Shown here in pieces: positions 58,452-64,000 of a DNA stretch of 64,000 bases. The translations under genes were made by a program, and so were the position numbers. Positions within the stretch are counted from its first letter, which is position 1. Every line of letters starts with the position of its first letter. The notes under the pieces were generated by a model. It saw nothing but the letters and a program-made list of their open reading frames with translations. It was not told the origin of the DNA and did no database searches. Source of the DNA: Taudactylus pleione (taxonomy: Eukaryota > Chordata > Amphibia > Anura > Myobatrachidae); assembly GCA_031769625.1 (NCBI GenBank), contig JAUIMM010000519.1, positions 6,753,501-6,817,500 on the forward strand, read 5' to 3'.

Positions 58452-58654
58452 GATTAGCAATGTCAGTAGCGTCACTCATGACACTGCTAGTTACTGGAAA
58501 GGCAAGAGGTAAAGTTTTGACACAGTAAGTGCCAGTCAGATATGCAGCAGTATGTTGGGGGGAGTCAGATATACCCAATTTATATAACGAAAGGCGGAAA
58601 AATATGTAATACTTGATTTATTTATTTTATTAACAGTTAGCGTCAGCGAATCTA

Positions 58655-60251
58655 CGGTGCATCCGGAAAGTATTCACAACACTTCACTTTTTCCACATTT
58701 TGTTATGTCACAGCCTTATTCCAAAATGGAATAAATTCATTTTTATCATCAAAATTCTACACACAATACCTCATAATGACAACATGTAAAAAGTTTTTTA
58801 GATTTTTTTTTGCAAATTTAATAAAAAAAAAAAACGACTAAGAAATCACATATACATATATATTCACGGCCTTTGCCATGAACCTCAAAATTGAGCTCAG
58901 GTGCATCCTGTTTCCACTGATCATCCTTGAGATGTTCCTACAGCTTAATTGGAGTCCACCTGTGGTAAATTTAGTTGATTGGACATGATTTTGAGAGGCA
59001 CACACCTGTCTATATAAGGTCCCACACTTGACAGTGCAAGTCAAAGCACAAACCAAGCATGAAGTCCAAGGAATTGTCTGTAGACCTCCGAGACAGGATT
59101 GTCTCGAGGCATAAATCTGGGGAAGGGTACAGAAAAATATCTGCTGCTTTGAAGGCCCCAATGAGCACAGTGGCCTCCATCATCTGTAAATGGAAGAAGT
59201 TTGGAACTACCTGGACTCTTCCTTGAGTTGGCCGGCCATCTAAACTGAGCGATCGGGGGAGAAGGGCCGTAGTCAGGGAGGTGACCAAGAACCCGATGGT
59301 CACTCTGTCAGAGCTATAGCATTCATCCGTGGAGAGAGGAGAACCTTCCAGAAGAACAACCATCTCTGCAGCAATCCACCAATCAGGCCTGTATGGTAGA
59401 GTGGCCAGATGGAAAAAAGCACATGGCAGCCCGCCTAAAGTTTTCCAAAATGCACCTGAAAGACTCTCAGAGCATGATGAGACAAAGATTGAACTCTTTG
59501 GAGTGAATGTCAGGTGTTATGTTTGGAGGAAACCAGGCACCGCTCATCACCAAGCCAATACCATCCCTACAGTGAAGCATGTTGGTGGCAGCATCATGTT
59601 GTGGGGATGTTTTTTATCGGCAGGAACTGGGTGACTAGTCAGGATAGAGGGAAACATGAATGCAGCAATGTACAGATACATCCTGGATGAAAACCTGCTC
59701 CAGAGCGCTCTTGACATCAGACTGGGGTGACAGTTCATCTTTCAGCAGGACAACAACCTTAAGCACACAGCCAAGATATTCAAGGAGTGGCTTCAGGACA
59801 ACTCTGTGAATGTCCTTGAGTGGCCCAGCAAGAGCCCAGACTTGAATCCGATTGAACATCTCTGGAGAGATCTGAAAATGGCTGTGCACCGACGCTACCC
59901 ATCAAACCTGATGGAGCGTGAGAGGTGCTGCAAAGAAGAATGGGCGGAACTGCCCAAAGATAGGTGTGCCAAGCTTGTGGCATCATATTCAAAAAGACTT
60001 GAGGCTGTAATTGCTGCCAAAGGTGCATCAACAAAGTATTGAGCAAAGGTTGTGAATACTTATGTACATGTGATTTGTGATTTCTTAGTTGTTTTTTTTA
60101 TTAAATCACAAAAAAAACTTTTTACACGTTGTCATCATGGGGTATTGTGTGTAGAATTTTGAGGACAAAAGTGAATTTATTCCATTTTGGAATAAGGCTG
60201 TAACATAACAATATGTGGAAAAAGCGTTGTGAATACTTTCAGGATGCACTG
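58655..60251 (+). mobile_element. Tc1-like element, second family, 1597 bp
   Basis: CGGTGCATCCGGAAAGTATT to GAATACTTTCAGGATGCACTG, flanked by TA (58653-58654, 60252-60253). Inverted ends of over 200 bp include CACATTTTGTTATG and TTATTCCAAAATGGAATAA. This end type is widespread among fish and frog Tc1 elements. A short LINE-tail-like TTATTAACAGTT (about 58625-58637) lies just upstream. Confidence 0.95.
59059..60042 (+). pseudogene. Tc1-like transposase with several stops
   Basis: Starts MKSKELSVDLRDRIVSRH at ATG 59059; one frame runs 328 codons to the TGA/TAA at 60042. Visible: N-terminal HTH, GRPSKLSDRGRRAVVRE (about 59230), DETKIELFG (59480-59506, first catalytic Asp), QQDNNLKHTA (about 59745-59775, second Asp) and SPDLNPIEHLWRDLK (about 59834-59878, Glu of DD34E). 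In-frame stops interrupt it at about 59223, 59317, 59632 and 59728. The region between KKAHGSPPK and SEHDETKI is shorter than in typical Tc1 proteins, suggesting small deletions that balance in frame. It is dead. Confidence 0.93.
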
Positions 60252-60507
60252 TATGCTTTAAAATGTCTATTTTTTCATGATTTTAAATGTGAACAAACCT
60301 CTTGAATCTTTTTTTTATCTGCCAGCTGTTAACATGCATCAGGTACCAGCGAGCCCTGTCATGCCCAATTTTATTTGCTACCAGTGTATGCCAGTGCAGC
60401 CAGGGGGCACTGAAAAGTGGAATGTACCTGTAAAAAATTATCTTAAAATGTACACAAAGACATGCACTCCGAACACTGTGATATTTTATTTAAATAACAC
60501 CCCCACA

Positions 60508-60927
60508 CATGGCCGGCTCCAAGGGTTGGAGCACCCTGTGCTGGCCCTTAACAATGCACCCTTACATTTGGGGGGCATGGCCTAATTACCATAGAGCATG
60601 CCCCCTATGCGACGTTATTTGGAGGCGTGCCCGCATGGCACGCCTCCAAATAATGTCAGGCTGGGGGTAAAGCCCAGCACTCAGTCACTGGCTGAGCTTC
60701 CCCCAGCCCTCTCCCGTCAGTGAATGGATGCCGCGCGCATGCGCACGGCATCCATTCACACTCCGGGGTTCCGGCACCGCTGCATAGCTGTGGCGCTGGG
60801 GGTCCCCAACCTCCCGATTTGACCACCCGCGGGCCACTTTGAAATCGGGATGCTGGGGAGGGGTGCGTCCTCTACAGGTGGCGCCCCTGTGCGACCGCAC
60901 TGGTCGAACACCCCTAGAGCCACCCTG
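60508..60927. mobile_element. hAT MITE with perfect 8-bp target duplication
   Basis: CATGGCCGGCTCCAAGG to CCCCTAGAGCCACCCTG, flanked by CCCCCACA at 60500-60507 and 60928-60935. GC-rich interior with GCGCATGCGC at 60735-60744. No coding. Confidence 0.88.
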
Positions 60928-61379
60928 CCCCCACACACAGCCATCTTTTACCCATTTATTAATTACGCAAATACAGTGGGTATGTCCTTTTTGGTCCATG
61001 TAGCATTCATGTCCTGACTTGACAAATAAAAAAAGATATTAGCGCCGCACAACTTGTCCATAAGGGACCCATTTGAAAATAACAGGCTTAAAGCTGGTAA
61101 TTAATGGAATACGTCTGATTAGTCGATGGTGGCTGTTCCAAATTCTGATTTAGCATCGGCTTTGTGGTGGATTTTAGCTTATAAAATACAGTACAGTAAC
61201 AGGTCTCTAATGCGCCCTGTGCCAGCCCCGCCCTCTAAACCTATGATGTCATGATGTCACACCTAAGTGGCAGGGCTGCTGACTCTGGAAAGTAGAGCAA
61301 ATACCTGGAGCATTCTAAGGACAATCTGCGCAGCTCCACAAGCTGGCTGAAGGGAACCTGCAAGTTACATGGGCACCGA

Positions 61380-61829
61380 GAAGGAGGGGGGGGAGGTAGT
61401 AATTACCTGGGCCCAGGCTTATTAGAGGGCCCAAGCTGGGGCCTGGGTGTAATGTCAACTCCCTTCTCTTATCTGTCTGCTGCCCTAATGAGCTGCAGTG
61501 GGAGCAGGGAAACTGCTGCCATTGAGCAGCAGAAGCAGTCTCCTCTGCCGGTGGGGGAGGAGCAATTACACTGATTGCGCCCCTTCCCCCCCAAAAAAAA
61601 ATTGTGCCAGGCTGAGAAGCTGACTGCACCCCCCTTCCCAGTGCATATTTTTTCTTTTTTCTATTGGGGCGTGGCCATGCCTCCCATGATTAGACCATGT
61701 CCCCTCAATAGTACTGGGGCCCGGGTCGGCTCACTAAGGCCCTGGGTGCCATGTAGCTTCAATGGTACCCCCACACTGCTCTGCGCTCTGTACAGTGGCA
61801 CCATTTGTACACCCCTAGTTACGGCCCTG
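61380..61829. mobile_element. Probable hAT MITE, right end CCCCTAGTTACGGCCCTG
   Basis: The right end CACCCCTAGTTACGGCCCTG is typical of vertebrate hAT MITEs (inverse CAGGGCCGTAACTAGG). The left border is uncertain; a GGGCCCAAGCTGGGGCC-rich stretch near 61430 belongs to the interior. 60936-61379 is unassigned. Confidence 0.5.
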
Positions 61830-62203
61830 AGTAAATCGGTTAGATACAAAACTGCCAGAAAATTTAGACCCAAGAATGCAGGCGCCATATCCTAACGTGG
61901 TTGTAATGCCACTTAAAGCATTTTAACTGTGTAAATTTAAACATGCTGGTAAAGCGCCATGTTTACATATATAATGCCCGCGTAGCGTGAGAGTAGCTGA
62001 GATACTGACGCAGGCTTTCTCTTGTCGACACATCACTGTTGACATATTAACTGCCAACATGACTGGGTACTGAAAAATAACTAACTAGTCTCAATTAACA
62101 GTACAAACACTTTTATCACATAAAGGAGTTTAAGTATATTGTCTGTATATTACTTGAAATATTAGTGACTGTGTACAGGGAGTGTTAATTGTATAATTCT
62201 AAA

Positions 62204-63856
62204 GCTGGGTACACATCTAGCAGATATAGCTGCAGAAGGTGGTTGTTTATACACACTGAACAACCATCATCTTCCATCTGTCAGCGGGTCCTGCTGGTCG
62301 GGGGTCGCACCGCGTCCCCCTCCATTGGCAAACGCAGGTTTTTGAAAGGGGGGTTTCCACATAATTTATTACAGAACCAATTACATAAAAGTCTAACCAG
62401 AATAAGCCTGCAACATACACTTTATTGTGTCATTCAAGTGTTTTAAGATAAATAACAATAAATAATATTGTTAATAATAATATTAATAAAAACAAGGCAT
62501 TTGGGCATAAAACTTGCTCATGCACAATGTGTAACAGTATGTACGAACAGAATTTAAACTACCAGTGCAATTTCAACATTTGAACTAAACGTAAAGTAAT
62601 TTAACAGTACTTTAAATGTCAATATGTCCCAGTTCCATTCTACGGTTATGGAGGCCAATAACTGCCATCATCATCTGCACTTGTTACACTCAAGCCTCCT
62701 GCCACCTATCTTTCCAGCATTGTGCCGCATGTCTGTCCACTGCCTGTTGCTATGTGTCACTCCAACCTCTTGCTACCTGGGTCCACATGTGTCTCCTTCC
62801 ACCGCCCCCCCCCCCCCCCCCAGTGCCCCAGCCTCATGACCACTGTCCCTACCAGCCTCCTGTGTTCCTTGCAGTCTCCTGTGTCCCCTCCTGCCTCCTG
62901 TGTCCCTTCTAGCCGCCTGTGTCTCTTGCAGCCTCTTGTGTCCTCCCCTGCCTGCGGTGTCCCTTGTCTCTTGTGTTCCCTCCCTGCCTCCTATATCCCT
63001 TGCAGCCTCCGGTGTCCCTTGCAGTCTCCTGTGTCCACTCCTGCCTCCTGTGTCTCTTGCAGCCTCTTGTGTCCCTCCTGCCTGCTGTGTCCCTTGTCTC
63101 TTGTGTCCCTTCCCTGCCTCCTGTATTCCTTGCAGCCTCCGGTGTCCCTTGCAGTCTCCTGTGTCCCCTCCTGCCTCCTGTGTCCCTTGCAGCCTCTTGT
63201 GTTCCATCCTATCTCCTATGACCTTTCCAGTCTCCTGTGTCCCTTGCAGCCTCTTGTGTCCCCTCCTGTGTCCCTTGCAGCCTCTTGTGTCCCCTCCTGT
63301 GTCCCTTGCAGCCTCTTGTGTCCCTTCCTGCCCCCTGTGTCCCTTGCAGCCTCTTGTGTCCCTTGCAGCCTATTGTGTCCTGTCCTGCCTCCTATGTCCC
63401 TTCCAGCCTCCTGTGTCCCTTGCAGCCTCTTGTGTCCCCTCCGCTGCACAGGCGATCACAGCTTCTACAGTCTTTGAGTGCTGTGGCTTGGTAAGGTGGA
63501 CCAGAGGAGGCAGAACAAAGTCCCGCCCCATTCTGACCCACTTTAACCCCTGATTAGCTGTGATAAATCGGCGGCTAGGGGGTGTTTCTAGGTACTCGGA
63601 ACCCCCCCCCCTGTGTGCGCATGTGCCCTCCCTGCAGCTGCAAGTGTACGGGAGGTCGGCTGATCGACCGTAGAAACAGCGTGATGCCCCCAATATATCT
63701 GCAAATATATCTGTCATCAGCTATGCAGCACAGCCGAGGCGATATGTCTGTGAACTATGTAAATCGCAGACATATCACTTATACACACCGGCCGACAGTC
63801 ACCCAACATTGGCTGATCAATTGATCGGCCAATATATCTGCTAGTGTGTACCCAGC
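62204..63856. mobile_element. TIR element carrying a CT-rich minisatellite
   Basis: GCTGGGTACACATCTAGCAG then ATATAGC on the left, ATATCTGCTAGTGTGTACCCAGC on the right: inverted ends of about 27 bp. Inside are an AT-rich part and a long minisatellite. No transposase frame. Flanks are AT-rich without a clear duplication. 63857-64000 is unassigned. Confidence 0.75.
62830..63440 (+). repeat. CT-rich minisatellite, 15/30-bp unit
   Basis: Dozens of copies of CCTCCTGTGTCCCTTGCAG with variants. It follows a run of 15 C at about 62806-62821. Long frames on both strands (up to about 250 codons, rich in Ser/Leu/Cys/Pro or Gly/Arg/Asp) are artefacts of the repeat. Confidence 0.95.
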
Positions 63857-64000
63857 ATAATAATTTTAATTATGTGTCTTGTAATATAATGCAGTAGATA
63901 GTAAAATAGAATCAGCATGAATGACCACCGGCTGTAAGCGGGCAGTTCAAAACCCGACGCCGGCAGGCCAGCAACAGTGGAAATCCCGACAGGGGATTTA

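Noticed and set aside
62722..63553. Open frames of 217-251 codons (plus) and 144 codons (minus)
   Set aside because: They run through a short-period CT-rich minisatellite, appear in several frames and both strands, and show only repeat-derived composition.
1..64000. tRNA, rRNA or other structured host RNA genes
   Set aside because: I saw no cloverleaf with A and B boxes and no rRNA-like block; hairpins found belong to MITEs.

Overview
This window is vertebrate, non-coding, repeat-dominated DNA, most likely from an amphibian (frog). The evidence is the mix of repeats: an L2/CR1-type LINE, Penelope-like retroelements (PLE), two families of Tc1-like elements, BED-finger hAT elements, a Harbinger-type Myb/SANT gene and many MITEs, all in AT-rich, intron-like DNA with microsatellites. 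There is no bacterial-style gene organisation. I find no complete host gene; one 87-bp stretch (17632-17718) might be a host exon. Nearly every other protein-like segment is a decayed transposon gene.

Layout. 0-8.6 kb: hairpin-rich MITE, decayed L2-like LINE (1625-3728), short MITEs, an LTR-like block on the minus strand (4918-5992). 8.6-18.6 kb: mostly unassigned DNA with MITEs (11718-12276, 15868-16349, 16797-17249) and a visually perfect 1252-bp tandem duplication (13371-15874). 18.6-22.1 kb: a complete hAT element with an 8-bp target duplication, a BED zinc-finger fragment and an exact 160-bp tandem array. 22.6-23.85 kb: two adjacent MITEs. 24.7-43.3 kb: a nested TE cluster with Tc1 copy 1, two PLE copies in opposite orientation, a duplicated block that is interrupted by Tc1 copy 2 in one copy only, a second hAT element, and Tc1 copy 3. 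43.4-45.8 kb: quiet AT-rich DNA. 45.8-50.5 kb: serial hAT and Harbinger-like MITEs and a G-rich minisatellite. 51.5-55.9 kb: remains of a Harbinger-type unit coding for a Myb/SANT protein, broken by MITEs. 58-60.3 kb: a hAT MITE and a complete but mutated Tc1-like element. 60.5-64 kb: more hAT MITEs and a TIR element carrying a CT-rich minisatellite.

How the parts relate. The two hAT elements are complementary deletion derivatives of one parent: one keeps the BED finger, the other the C-terminal dimerisation region. The PLE copies share the same in-frame stop, so they appear to be related by DNA duplication or by an already defective master. A filled/empty Tc1 site, several 8-bp and 3-bp target duplications, and a duplication breakpoint inside a MITE end allow the order of events to be read from sequence. 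All repeat assignments rest on motifs, terminal repeats and target duplications seen by eye; no database search was possible.
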